From contig CP053170.1 in NCBI GenBank assembly GCA_014607495.2, forward strand, positions 1,984,001 to 2,048,000: a stretch of 64,000 nucleotides of DNA, in the 5' to 3' direction. The notes under the pieces are model-generated. The model had not been told where the DNA came from and ran no database searches. It saw nothing but the letters and a program-made list of their open reading frames with translations. Below, piece after piece: positions 22,627 through 57,300 of the stretch. Source of the DNA: Carposina sasakii. Its lineage: Eukaryota > Arthropoda > Insecta > Lepidoptera > Carposinidae. The position numbers and the translations under genes are program-made. Every line of letters begins with the position of its first letter. The stretch's first letter is position 1.

Positions 22627-22711
22627 CATAATAATATTATGACTTCCCTAACATATCAGACTGTTTATCGAGGCGACCCATTTATAGGAAACTAAATATC
22701 ACACAATACAG

Positions 22712-22995
22712 TATTATCATAGAGGAATGAGATGTCATAGAGTGCTAATGTCATACTAACTGTTTCGATGCACCATTGGACTTTTCGGTGCCTCATAATT
22801 CCAGTCCTTGACACTTAGATTCTATTAGTGTAATGTATAGTAATGTACTATATTACTAATGTATTGTAACGTACAGTAAAGCAATCTAAGTGTCAAGGAC
22901 TGGAATTGTGAGGCACCGAAAAGTCCAATGGTGCATCGAAACAGTTAGTATGACATTAGCAGTCTATGACTACATCTTATTCCTCTATGGTATTA
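22712..22995. mobile_element. 274-bp foldback MITE with 5-bp target duplication
   Basis: The element (22717-22990) is flanked by TATTA on both sides. Its two halves are inverted copies of each other over about 120 bp, for example GTCAAGGACTGGAATT on the right against AATTCCAGTCCTTGAC on the left. The outer ends are TCATAGAGGAATGAGAT and ATCTTATTCCTCTATGG. It encodes nothing. The superfamily is unknown to me. Confidence 0.75.
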
Positions 22996-23570
22996 TGGAT
23001 GGATATTTGGAAAGCATAATTATGGTCTTTCTTATACTGGAGATCTTTTTTACTTACAGGTACCAAGATATAAGTATGCTACTTATTAAAGTTATTACTG
23101 CCTTGGTACTAAGTTGTTTCTAATTTCATATTAGATACAAAACTTAAGACTGGCCTAAGACCAATGATATTACAGTTAGTACAGAGACTTTTTGTTATGA
23201 GCTCATAATTATGTATGTTTTCGTGCTTTGTTTTATTTATGTGTATAAAAAACCTGTTAATAACAATATGATAGGAAAAGTGTTACACCTAAAACAAGTA
23301 GCTCGATTTTGGTACGAAAAATCATTGGAAATAACATTTTTTTTAAATCTTGCAACTAAGAGCTTATTTGGACCCTGAATGATCTAATTTTTAACTGACT
23401 GCGGCCAAAACAAAAGAGGAGTAATGGTTTTGTATTTAAGTAGACCATAACCAGTTTTTTGTGTACTTTATATCTGTTTTCGCTAATCGTGCCAGTAGGA
23501 TCTCTTTTTTTGGAATATTTATTTATTTAATTTTCCTATTACAACATCTCATAAAATACTCGTCATACCG

Positions 23571-24260
23571 CAAACAAATCATGTATGCCACTTAAATTTG
23601 GCTCGCTTGTACATTTACAATAAATAATTACACTATAATGTATGAAATATAAATTATTGTGCATTTACTAAACTTCATTATTGGGAAACAAGGCGATTAA
23701 AAACTCGTCAATATTTCCAAGTTGATGAATGACGACACGCGCCAACATTCTCGGCGTGTTCTTGACGACCGATTGGTGTAGTTGGTAGAGCACATAAGGA
23801 AGGTTTATTAATAATGCGTCACTAATCTATACTAATATTAATATGCCATAGATCTCCAACGTCCTGGGTTCGAATCCCGGTAGGTGCAAACATTGAGAGG
23901 GCGATGTGATGAACCGGGTCGTTTATCGATGTTTGTTTGGAGCGAAGCCGAGTCATGTTTCTACGATGTTTATCTTGTGCGTATACAGTGAAAGTGTTTG
24001 TGATTTATCTATGCATTCTTTATTTATGGAAGATTCGGAGACATAACGGCACGCCATACCGTTGCTTAGTACCATGAAACACGTGCTTCGACACATGGCG
24101 TCTTCTCTTCGAGCAACAAAATCAAAATTTTCTGGCGTTGGTGCCTTAGCATCTTCGGATCTCGACCCAGAGAAAAGAGACATCGACGCCCGAGTGTAAC
24201 GACCGCGGACATGGACTAGGGATCTTCTCAATGTCAAGGGCGAAGCATCATCTTTGTCTT
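23571..24260. repeat. Diverged copy of the 24490-25742 sequence
   Basis: Blocks such as TGCATTTACTAAACTTCATT, GACGACACGCGC, ATTCTCGGCGTGTT, CCGGGTCGTTT, ACAGTGAAAGTGTTTG and ATAACGGCACGCCA occur in the same order at 24490-25742, but with different spacing. The origin of the sequence is unknown. It may be a captured gene fragment. Confidence 0.5.
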
Positions 24261-24325
24261 CAATATGTTTCCTAATAACGTGGGCCGTGTGTGAATATTT
24301 ACTGCTGCTTCCTTTTTATTGCACG
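23765..24325 (+). mobile_element. S1 SINE interrupted by many short foreign blocks
   Basis: The SINE order is preserved: GACCGATTGGTGTAGTTGG, GGGTTCGAATCCCGGTAGG, GCAAACATTGA, ATGTGATGAA, ATCGATGTTTGTTT, CGAGTCATG, ATACCGTTGCTTAGTACC and GTGTGTGAATATTTA. Successive parts are separated by 7- to 50-bp blocks that are not SINE. The total length is about twice that of the copy at 16905. Confidence 0.55.
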
Positions 24326-24489
24326 ACAAGAAACCGAGAGATAAGTGCCTTTACGCCGCTCCTATTTGGCAAGGTTCCTACAGAACAGATTACACTGTCT
24401 TACATCAAAACAAGAGCCACTTCAGAGGATAAAATACTCAAGACGCGTAACCATTTCATACCGCTGAAGAGAAAACAAATGGACCCATA

Positions 24490-25742
24490 AAAAGAAACCG
24501 TATGCCACTTTAATTGTTAGGCCACAAATTTGGCTCGAAGAAGCGTGTCCAAACACATTTACAATCGACCAAAATACAGGGAGAAATTACACTGCCGGAA
24601 CAAAAAACTGCCCGAAGAGGAAAATCAAGGAGGGGAACAACACCGGCGGCGGCACTACCGCTAAGGAAAAATACTAAATGCGCCTTCGGATTCTCTGCGT
24701 ACTCTGGTGAGTCATTCCCATTTAAATATAAGTGTTCCTTATTATATGCTTTGAAATTTAGTGGTGAATTTATGCATTTACTAAACTTCATTATCATGGG
24801 AAACTTTGAGATAAGTTTTACCTGCGAGCTTGCTCTCTAGGTTTGGACTGGAGTTACTTGAGTGATATTTTATTCAGAGCAAGTTGACCCCTAGCAGTAG
24901 AGAATATGGAGGGTATGAAGCGATAAAACTAAACTTACTAGTTCTTCTACAAAATGTCAAACCAAATCGAAGTATAGAGGTCCTTTTAACGGAGGTATAG
25001 TATATGTTCTTGCCCTTAATTCCAATAGAACCTATAAGTCAAGACACACTGTTAACACCCGACGTGACGACACGCGCGGATAGAGGTATTCACACTGGAT
25101 GGAATTCTCGGCGTGTTACCTGGATGGAAGTGCGTGTACGGAAGCGTGTTAAATGTGTGTCTTGACTGGATGGAAGTTTCCAAAGTTGCTAAAAAAAATT
25201 CGCTATATGGATTGTGTTCTGTAGCCTTGTTTTGGAATTATTTACCTGTATGTCTTTGTTTAATAGTATGTAAATTTTCAATTTGGTATAGTAAAATGAT
25301 TTTCAATTTTGATTATGATGATATGTCGTTTGAAATAAAGGTTTATCTTAGATCTTTTCAGAAAGACCGAAACTACGCAAAATCCTCTTTCTCCAGAAAC
25401 CCCACGCGAGGACGGACTTTGATGATCTCCAACGCCATCTATTTTCAATCGTTTTAGAAACGTTTTAATGAGGACAGATAGAGCGATTGAGAGGGCGCCA
25501 CTGTAGATACAACGAACCGGGTCGTTTGAATTGAGCCGGAGGTATTCTTTATTTTTGTTGCGTTGGAGCGAAGCACGGGTGTATCAGCCTCTGTCTTGCA
25601 CAGTTTCAGTTATCTGCTAGAACGAATCTTGTGCGTAGATACAGTGAAAGTGTTTGGATTCCTAATTAAGCTTGTTTACTACACGGCATTCTTTATTTCG
25701 GATTTTGGAAGATGTCGGAGAATAACGGCACGCCACTCGACC
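24490..25742. repeat. Long partner of the 23571 duplication
   Basis: This stretch is collinear with 23571-24260 but longer. Near its end, ATGTCGGAGAATAACGGCAC could begin a protein (MSENNGTP), but a Helitron-like element cuts it a few codons later. A 24514-24717 open frame ending at CTCTG|GTGAGT could be an exon remnant (FGSKKRVQTHLQ onward). I cannot name the gene. Confidence 0.4.
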
Positions 25743-25939
25743 CATACTAATATTATAAAGCTGAAGAGTTTGTTTGTTTGAACGCGCTAATCTCAGGAAC
25801 TACTGGTCTGATTTGAAAAATTCTTTCAGTGTTAGATAGCCCATTTACCAAGGAAGGCTACAGTCTATACAACAACCTGCCCGGCTTCGCACGGGTACAA
25901 CGCCCCCTCACGCGGACGAAGTCGTGGGCGGCTGCTAGT
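25743..25939 (+). mobile_element. Lep1-type non-autonomous Helitron
   Basis: The element starts CATACTAATATTATAAAGC, contains CGCTAATCTCAGGAACTAC and ATTCTTTCAGTGTTAG, and ends GTGGGCGGCTGCTAGT. This is the classic lepidopteran Lep1 arrangement, with a GC hairpin just before CTAGT. Confidence 0.8.
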
Positions 25940-26500
25940 GTAATACTAAAATGAATGTAACGTAGTGAGGGGGCATCTAACACTCATAAAATAAGGGGCG
26001 GGGCGGTGTTAACATTTCGTTCTTCTAGCAACCCCAACTGAGAGAATGTAATCATTTTACAAGCGATGGCGAAGATCGCAAAGTTATCGAACTGATTCCT
26101 CGATCGTGTTCGTTAAATGACGTGAATTTTACAAACTTCGCTCCTAATAAGGCCGCCTTTTAACATAATTCCCGTATAATTTTCCATACCAAAATATTAT
26201 AACATAACAAAATAAATAAGCTACAAGTATTTTACAAACACTCGGTCATCATCAACAACAAGCGGTCTGAGAGACCGTGACTTCATAATACATAAATAAT
26301 ATAAATTAAAAATGTACACAAATAAATTACAATTATGCTACAATACAGTGTATGTACAAGGGGGCGGTTCCGAAAAAAAATTGAGCCGAAACGGACCGGT
26401 CACAGAAGCAATAATCACTTTGCGGTGACGTAATTTGACACATTTCAGCATAGATAGATATTTGTTTTGATTATGGCATACTCGCTTCGATAAAGGGTTT
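25940..26500. other. No gene seen
   Basis: No coding signature or bounded element is visible between the Helitron and the next LINE fragment. Confidence 0.4.
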
Positions 26501-26504
26501 CCGG

Positions 26505-26693
26505 GAGGTGGGCAGCAGCGCCTCCCGTACTGACAACATAGTCCGAAAATCATACTGCGGTCACCAACCCGTCTGCCCAGCGTGGTGAGTATGGGCAAAA
26601 CCCCCCTGTGGCAGTAGCCTTGTGGCGTGTCCTGGGGGAGGCCTACGTCGAGCAGTGGACTGCAATAGGCCGAAGAAGAAGAAGATGGTATAC
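26505..26693 (+). mobile_element. Non-LTR retrotransposon 3' end fragment
   Basis: Plus-strand copy of the 7250 family: GGGCAGCAGCGCCTCCCGTA through TCCTGGGGGAGGCCTACGTC to a (GAA)n tail. Confidence 0.65.
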
Positions 26694-27112
26694 TCGCAAC
26701 CGCTGAATGCTAAAATAGACTTATTATTACCCGACTGGGTCAGGAGGGTTTTGTTTTACGAGTGTATGTTTGTATGTATATTTTTTCACACGGTCTAGAG
26801 CCCAAAAGGTTTATCGCATTAGAACTTCAAGAGATATCATTACATTCGTGAGAGTAACGCTGGGTAAAATTATTTTTACGTTTTTGGTCAAGTTATTTTC
26901 TTTGAATAAATAAAGCTCCAAGTAATTATTGCTTCGCACCGCGTTTCATTGACGGTTCGTTAGTGGTTGCGTTTCGGCTCAAAATTTTAGCGGAATTGCC
27001 CCCAGAGCTGTCGTATTGACCACTTGTTTTTATTAGTCATCAAAGTACTTGAGTTAAGTACTTGTTAGTCATTAGTTTTTCCGCGAGTACTAAAAAACAG
27101 TCCACAGGGCTA

Positions 27113-27357
27113 TACAGGGTGTAACAGAAGGGATTTGTTAAGCGAAATGCTATGTAACTAGCACACTAGTGAGAAAACTGATCTGAATAAAACTGAAAAC
27201 TGAGTGAGAAATCACATTTTTTTTTATCTAAGTAAGTATCTATATTATTATGTAGAGATGCTTAATTTGTTTTTGTTTTTTTTTTACCTCAATCTGTATA
27301 TGTACATTATGAATGTTTTTTATAACGTTTAACATACCCCTTCTGTTACACCCTGTA
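27113..27357. mobile_element. Foldback MITE, TACAGGGTGTAACA family M2
   Basis: TACAGGGTGTAACAGAAGG at the left and CCTTCTGTTACACCCTGTA at the right are inverted ends between TA dinucleotides. Related copies are at 49267 and 53564. Confidence 0.7.
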
Positions 27358-30300
27358 TATAAGTAAATTTGCTGATCTACTAGATCAGTATATTTCGTCA
27401 CACAAGTAACATATCCTATTATTTCAGGCAAGTCTCAATGTGTCTAAATGCATTTTTTCATAGTTTTTTTTTTTATATATTTTTTTTTTCGTTACTTAGC
27501 ATTATTTTAGGTGCAACATACAAAGTCTCGGGCCGTTTAGAACGCAATCATAATCAAATCATTCATTAACTTTCACTACTGTTGTACAATTGTAATGCAT
27601 TCTATTCAACTTAAGGCCATGAGTTGTCTGTTACACAAGATGTCTGTTAAGGCATGTATTGATTGTAAAAAATGCAATAAACCCTTTACGACTACAACTG
27701 GACAAACAAACATATTTATTTTCTGTGTCAAAATGGTGAGAAAATGACAAAAAATGACGCGTTGTGTCCTATCGTCTGCTGTAAATGGGCCAGTTTTGTT
27801 AGCATTGTCAGTAAATGTACCCTAGATGAATACAGATAAGGCAACTACAATTAATATTAGTCTATTGTGGAAGCTGAAATTCAAACAGCACAAATACTTT
27901 ATTTTCACGTGGTTTTCGCGTGAAATTCTGACGTATATTCCAACTAAGGCATATTATCCATGTCACGCACATTTCAAGTATGTACACTGTTATCAAAGTT
28001 ATTCTATTTCAGTTTCCCATAGTGTTATTGTTAAGATACGCAAGGCAATATTCAAGTAACTATGCAGTATAATACCTCTAAATTTTGCTTTAGAGCGTAC
28101 ATTTAAAACAGTGAGTTGTAAACTGGATATTTTTTTTTTTGGGTTTTTAAATCAAAACTTACAGTTAAATTATCAACTATCAGGCAGTATTCTACATCAC
28201 GAGCCCATACCTTATTATCTAACTTAATCTATTCCAAACAGATTTGTTTACGATGTAAATATAAGCCAACCATACATTGGCAATCAGCCACCCCTTATAA
28301 TCATATTTATTTATTGTTTTTTTTTCTTCGAGTTTTCAGCATCTTGTTCATATCCATTTGGAATATGATATAAAAACTTATTTATAATGACAACAACAAA
28401 ACTAAGAATTAACTTCGGTGTATAAAAATATAACAAGAATCAAACTAGACATTATTCTAAATATAAATAAGGTTTAAAGTACGATGGAAAGGATTTGGTT
28501 CGCTAGATCTGTACGGGAAGTATTGTGTATTGGAAAAATAAGCCAAACAGATATTGCTATCTCACTCAATCTTTTGTAAACTAAATAAACTTGAATGAGT
28601 AAAGAAATATTACGACACCAAAACTTTAAAAAATATATAAGATTAACTTAAATTATCTTTGTATGCGCCTTTCATAAAGTAAAACTTGGGTAATCTTGCA
28701 TTTTAAAACGTAAATTGACAATATACTTTCCAAAATAATTATGTTTTCGTTTGCCTTACATTAATTTAATATATGTCCATTATTGCTATTAATTCCCACA
28801 TATTTTTGAGGTTTTATAAATTTTTTTTATTTAACTTATCAGCTATTGGTGTTCAACAAGTCTGTTCAGGGATTAGATACAAAATTGCTGTCTGATACAA
28901 AATGTTTGACGCATTGCGTCTTGCCTCTATTTTGACATCGGATTGTCAAATCCTATGTTGATTGTTGAAATAAAAATGGTTTCTTTAGTCAACGCAATAA
29001 AGGTGGTTTTATAAAGCATTCTGTCACGCATTTAGGTAAATATTGCTTGCATCATATGGCCTAATTCGACTAAAAATAACTGTTTTGAGATATCTTTGTC
29101 AAAATTATTGACATAAACTAATGCTGTAAGATTTTAATCGCGTCACACATGGAACTAAACCTAGTATTACAATAACTGCGTGGAAGAAAACATACGAGTA
29201 TATCAAGAGGAATTCCAAACAATACATACAAAAATTATTAGCATATTTAAAAAACCAATATCATTATACATCATGTACCTCTCTTTTAAGCCATAATCAC
29301 TGGTCAAATTCACTAGGAAAACACACCTTATGTGTACGCAATAAGACATCTTACGCAGTGTCACGGGAAGAATAGCCATATTGCTTCAGTCATACATGTG
29401 TCGTTGACCATAACTAAGACATATACTAGCAAGCAAACAGGCTATACTTTTGAACGAATTGCGCACACACAGATGCGCATGATTGCTTTATTGGCGAATA
29501 AAGGAGGTATTGAGATCTGTATATCGAGAGATTTTGCGCATTATTTTCGGGAGACTAGAAATTTAACTTTTTTCGAGCCCCTTTCGTCCCCTAAATATAT
29601 TATTATACAGTGCTCGCGTCTCCTACTCTCTTAGAAATGACTGCCCAATAAAGATTATGTCGAAATATTTGTCAATTCTATTTATTTATTTTTGCTTGCT
29701 ACAGCTTGTTTCAGCGTATTTGAAGATATTACTTGTCAAATAATATTGCAACTTAATTCTACCTTTTTTTAGTCCTCTGATAAGTGAGGACAATTTTCCA
29801 TATCTATGTATCTGAAAAACCATAGAATAAAGTTAGACAAATAGAAATTCAATCAGTTACATTTATGAAATATTCAACATTTTCAACATTATAGATATAG
29901 ATCTCTATTGGACGCCATATCTAGAGACAGGCTGAGTTGTAAAGTCTATGTTTAGACATTGCTCTGACTTATGTCGCCAACCTGCTTTGCTAAGTATATC
30001 ATAAGTATTTTTAATTACATCTGTGAATTTTGATAATGTAGGCATACTGTTGTTATGTCAAGAATATTTATTTATTTTAGCTTATGTATTGTGCGTTTAA
30101 ATCAATTATAGAAAACGGCTGCAAATAACTGAAATTAAGTTAAAAAAATTGTTGTCAAAATGTGTCAAAGCAAAGTCTAAGCACCGAGATTCCGAAACAA
30201 GGATCGCGCTAAGCGAGTTGTCAAAATGTAAAATCGCTAGACGTTTAAAAGAAAAGTAAATTCCCTTTCTTTAAAAGTAGTACAGTTCTTCAGGTACAAA

Positions 30301-30668
30301 CACCCTAACATACATGGTGTGTTGTGTGGATTTTACAAATATGTCGCAAACTCAATTTCAGCGCTTTATTCCCTATAAGTCAGCCTACTTTGCGACGTGG
30401 CGCGGATGCCCACTACATCACGTTAGCGGAATGAGCGCTAAACTCTATACATAACGTTAGCTGTATATACCGGCGAAATATGACACTAGAAGAAATGTGT
30501 CAAGAAATGACAAGTCACATAGACCTTATCGCCAGTTGGCCATTACGGCGTAACGGTAAAGGTGTTATTACATAGTCTGGCATAGGACGCACATATCTTG
30601 AATTAAAATACTTGAATTAGCAACCTTTGAACTCACCATAACAGAGTTACGACAATATATTTTTAATA
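27358..30668. other. 3.3 kb without a recognisable gene
   Basis: This is AT-rich sequence with several T- or A-runs. Open frames here, including one at 29332-29631, lack an ATG at their start or a recognisable domain. The part near 30-32 kb could hold the 3' UTR of the TENT4-type gene; a minus-strand AATAAA lies near 30364. Confidence 0.4.
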
Positions 30669-31034
30669 TACTGGGTGTAAAAAGACAACTTTGTTTGTTT
30701 TAATACCTCGTATTCTTTGTAACCACACGATCATTTTTTTTCTATGGAAGCATCCCTGGGAAACCACGGGTTTCCAAGATATTGAGGTCCAAAGTTACAT
30801 GAATATCAGCATTTTGGAAATAGTTCACAAACATTTTTTTTAAAGACACCATATTATTTAAAAATGTTACGTTTTGTAGGTACATTTGTCAATCGAATAC
30901 ATTGCTTGAAATAATAAAAAAAAAAAATTTTTTTTTTCGTTTTTCCCAGGGTTAGTTCCATAGAAAAAAATGATCGTTACGTTACAAAGAATACGAGGTA
31001 TTAAAATAACAACGTTGTCTTTTTACACCCTGTA
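30669..31034. mobile_element. Foldback MITE, TACAGGGTGTAAAAAGACAAC family M3
   Basis: TACTGGGTGTAAAAAGACAAC and GTTGTCTTTTTACACCCTGTA are the ends, with CTCGTATTCTTTGTAAC also inverted near the right end. A second copy lies at 37525-37933. Confidence 0.7.
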
Positions 31035-32127
31035 TGTACTTCATTAAAAAAAAAATACAAAATCATTTCACATCGGAAAATTGACGCAAACTTCAACAAT
31101 TTGCTCGAAATTTTTTTTTTCACAATTGATTTATGAAGTGTAACAAAAAAATGCTGGGTGTTTTTTTTTTCAAGATGTGTCCTATATCAAATACGCCTTA
31201 CTAACCTAGTTGGTTACAAACGCTCACTCCGTTACATATAAGTATATAACCCTTACTTCATATCAGCTAAGCGGCGAGGGAGGGGGGGGTAGCGGTTATG
31301 TAGATATCGTTGAAAATATTGATATTATATTGTGATTTTTTACAATTTTGATTTTAACTATTGTTCGATATTATAAAAGGAATAAAATACTGTTTAGGTT
31401 ACGTGGTGTAGTGCATTAAGAACGAGCATGTTACGCGAAACGGCCGCGTACAATATATGTAACAGCGGTTCGTTGCTGACTGTATGAATGTTCGCCTTGT
31501 AACATGTAACTTGTAAACGTGCAGAACAATGCCGTTTGAATCTGGTCTAACATTACACCGTGTAACGTTATATTATCCGATTGCATTCCAAAAAAATCAT
31601 AACAAAGTTACACACAACAGGCCTTGCTTATAAACCGTAAGTTTAAGCAACATTTGACAGCAAATCGTGTCGGTTAGCCGTAGGTTGCTTGTAGACGCGA
31701 ACGGATAACGGATAACCCTCATAATGCGATATACATGACCGTGAATCCGTTAAAAATACGGTCCGCTGTCTGTTCACGTCTACAACCTGAATTATTAATG
31801 CTTAAAGTTTTTTTATAAGTAAGACCTTATATGTATATTGAACCTACACAAACCGAGATTACCTAAGAATCTCCCTATTAGCGGTACATTAAAAAATCAC
31901 ATAAATAAAGTTAACAACGTAATATGATCGATTCCGTCACAATTAAACCTAAACGAAAAATTAGATCTGACCTTTCTCTCTCGGCCATTTATGTTAAAAA
32001 CGGAGAGGGATAGACCAGCCCCCGTATCGGCTATCTTTTTTTATAGTAATGATCGCTCAATGAAAGTGACATAATGTCTTATTTAAGAAAAATTTCCAAG
32101 ACACGTATACAATCATATCAATTCATT
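31035..32127. other. No coding sequence seen; may contain TENT4-type 3' UTR
   Basis: This lies directly 3' of the minus-strand TENT4-type gene. CTTTCTCTCTCGGCCATTTA (31972) resembles CTTTTCTCTCTCAGACATTTA at 19690, so at least part is repetitive. Confidence 0.4.
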
Positions 32128-32225
32128 AAGGACCGATTTTCCAAAAGTTAGATAACCAGAGAAACAAAGTTGACGCTGTCTTTCTCTACCTTGATCATAA
32201 TAGAGACAGTAAAATCGGCCCTAAA
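32128..32225. mobile_element. Small foldback element in the TENT4-type 3' region
   Basis: TTAAGGACCGATTTT and AAAATCGGCCCTAAA are imperfect inverted ends about 98 bp apart. Confidence 0.45.
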
Positions 32226-32348
32226 TCATCACAAATCACTATGAACTGTCAAAAAAGCTATCTAATATTAAGTTTGCGCATAAGTGTGACGGTCAGTATC
32301 GACCCTACCTCCCCTTGTCGCGTGTCGCGGCGCGGCGCGGCTCGGCGA

Positions 32349-54743
<22,395 letters not shown>

Positions 54744-54750
54744 CTACGTC

Positions 54751-54849
54751 CTCCCGCGCCCTGCACCTCGCCCCCGCGCACACACACACTCTCAATTATC
54801 GCGATCGCGCGGCTTCGGCTTTGCTATTGCTTTTACGTAATCAGGGGGA
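54751..54849. mobile_element. M4 MITE, half element
   Basis: CCTCCCGCGCCCTGCACCTC, ATTATCGCGATCGCG and TTTTACGTAATCAGGGGG match the right half of 41532-41724. The left half is missing. Confidence 0.6.
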
Positions 54850-55168
54850 CGGCCCCCCAGACTAGAAGACGAAAGAAAAGTCATGGTCGCTATTGTCGTG
54901 TCGTCTAATGGAAAAACGCTCAATATCTGTGGCAAGAGAGAGATCCAGTGGCAGTCAGGGTGTGATCGTCACATGCTAGAAGACCTGGTAATTCGTCCTT
55001 TTGTGTGTTTATGGTGGGGAACACCATCCATGTTGGCTAAGTTTTAACTTTGCCAAAGACACGACGCAAGGTCTTCGTCTTCAACATCTTCACGCCGATA
55101 GGCTGTGGCAAGATGGGCATGACCTTTAATAGCAATATGTGTTTTATAAAGTCGTCTTATAATGTAAT

Positions 55169-55983
55169 TGTTAAGAACAGCAGAGACTGTAAATAAGTGT
55201 TATAAGTAATTGAGGACATTTAATCAAAAGTGAACTAAAAGTGATTATTGTGTTTTTAATAAGTGCTCGACGCTGATTGGTCAGATTATGTTTTACTATA
55301 GAGATTACGAATTACATAGGATAATTAATGTAAAATATAAAGTAGGTCACACATTTTATTATTTGTCAGTGTAGAGAACGTTACGACCTACAAAATGATA
55401 TATAAAACATAGATATACCTCGAAAGATATGTTAAATAATTAATGAAAAAGGTTACATGAATGTCTAGTTTTCGTAGAACGTACCATTTGAATTGTAAAT
55501 AGCTTTTTGATTTCAAGTTCTACATGAATAATTGTTTTGTTATAAGGTAAGGCACTGAAAAACCTGTAAAAATATGTAACTTTCAATAGTGTAAGATTAA
55601 TATGTTTTGAGATTGCGACCGAAATAGGTATAAACCAAAGTAAATTGTAGTGAAAAGCGGTCAAGTTTGGTAGGCAAAATCTGCCTATTTACGGACGGTA
55701 AGGGAGAACCCGAGGGATAAAAATTCCGTCCGTATGAACTTTGTAGTTTTCCTATACAGTGCCTACAGTCAAGAAATAAGAAGAAAAATTGTAAATAGTT
55801 AGAAATAATAAGAAGCTTTGTGTAATAACTGTCTTCGAGGGAGTTAAGAAAATATACAGTCCACGAGCATCGAAAGTGTTTTATTCGGTCGGACGGGGCA
55901 CCGCTATTGGGAAGTTTGTTCGGTAACCCGCCTGGCCCCCAACCCCTTGTCGCCGGCGACGACCGAAGTCGGAGTCCGCGACA
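55169..55983 (+). repeat. BEL 5' LTR, 815 bp
   Basis: TG...CA ends. It differs from the 3' LTR by two substitutions and about six short indels that I could find by eye. It should carry the promoter and polyadenylation signal; no TATA box was assigned. Confidence 0.9.
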
Positions 55984-55984
55984 A

Positions 55985-56006
55985 TTTTGGTCCTTCGAGC
56001 CGGATC
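55985..56006 (+). promoter_or_regulatory. BEL primer-binding site (tRNA-Tyr type)
   Basis: TTTTGGTCCTTCGAGCCGGA starts just after the LTR. TGGTCCTTCGAGCCGGA is complementary to a tRNA ending TCCGGCTCGAAGGA plus CCA, which is the conserved 3' end of animal tRNA-Tyr. Confidence 0.75.
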
Positions 56007-56042
56007 AGAAGATTGAAGACTCAGCACCTGTGAAGATCGAAG

Positions 56043-56492
56043 ATGGTTCGTACGCGAAGCCAACGTGGGGAGAGTCCCTGCCAACAGGAACGCTCGCCGC
56101 AGTCACCCTCCGAGACGACGGCCAGCACCGAGACCCACACCGCCGCCGGTGATCGGGAAGCCGCCACACGCGCCGCGGGCGGCTCGGACGCGACCGTGCG
56201 CACCGCTGCGCACGACGGCGGTCGGGACGCCGCAGCTCGGTTCGCTACGCGTTCTGGCGGCGCCGCGCGCGCCGCTAGCGGTCGAGAAGCCGTCACGCGC
56301 GCCGCCGCGCGCGACGCCGGTTACTACGAGACATCCGCGCGCGCCGACGAGCGCTATGGTACTGACGAGCGCGGCGCCGAATATCACGATGCCGCCGGGC
56401 CCCACGACGTCTCGACGCACTCCGCCAGGGAAGAGGGAGCCGTCCGCACCCCGCTACGTTGGAAGGTACTAGGACGCGCGCCGCCAACTTAA
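56043..56492 (+). pseudogene. BEL gag N-terminal region, broken frame
   Basis: A GC-rich frame starts MVRTRSQRGE and runs through Ala/Arg-rich low-complexity sequence. Coding then passes through other frames (56796-57068, MRRKEIEVETELVRKK; 57101-57439). It has no recognisable domain of its own but occupies the gag N-terminus. The extra A/R repeats may be an insertion or a property of the family. Confidence 0.6.
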
Positions 56493-57300
56493 TGGAAGCT
56501 CGTGCACACGCCGCTCGACTGCGCGAAGAATACAACGCCGCCGCCGCTTTAACCCGGGGTCGCATACCTTAGCGTCTAGCTGTGAGGACCATCACTGCTA
56601 CCGCCGCCAGAAATGTCAAACGGGGGAGAGAGAAGCAACCGCTACGCCCTATGAAGAATACTCCGCCGCAAGTACTGCCACCGCCGCTGCACGAAGACCG
56701 TCCCCGCCGAGGTCGGTACGCTCCGGACGATCGACCACTAGCACTGTCGCCCGTATCCGGCAAGCAGAATATGAAGCAGAGGAGCGACTTGCTTCTTGCG
56801 AAGGAAAGAAATTGAAGTAGAAACTGAGCTAGTACGCAAGAAGCTAGCTATGGACGTCGCCCTAATCCACGAAGAAGCCGAAAGTGTCGGGTCAGAACCG
56901 GGGGATGCACCGAATGACCGCGTGGATGAATGGGTGCAAGGGGCTGTAGGCACTGCTATAGGAAGACACATGAAGTGGGCCGCCTTCGCAGAAATGAAGG
57001 ATCGCCGGAACCTGAACGACGCCGCGCCCTGGGCTAATATTGAAGGCCTAGGAGGACGAGCAGATTAACCCCACCACAGGGAACGAATACGTTCAAAAAT
57101 GTGCCGCCATCGATGGAGCATCGCCAAGCTTGGGCCGATGAAGAGGGTCCTGAACCACGGGCGCGCTCAACGTCGATGATGGTGGCATCAAGAGGACAGC
57201 TTCGTCAGGAAGAATATAAGGAACGTCATCCCACCTGGGCCAACGAAGAAGGCGCCGGGAACCGTGAACGCTCACCTAGACGGAGGGTTCTTAAAGATGA

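Noticed and set aside
29332..29631. 100-codon frame
   Set aside because: It does not start with ATG and has no recognisable domain, in AT-rich non-coding sequence.
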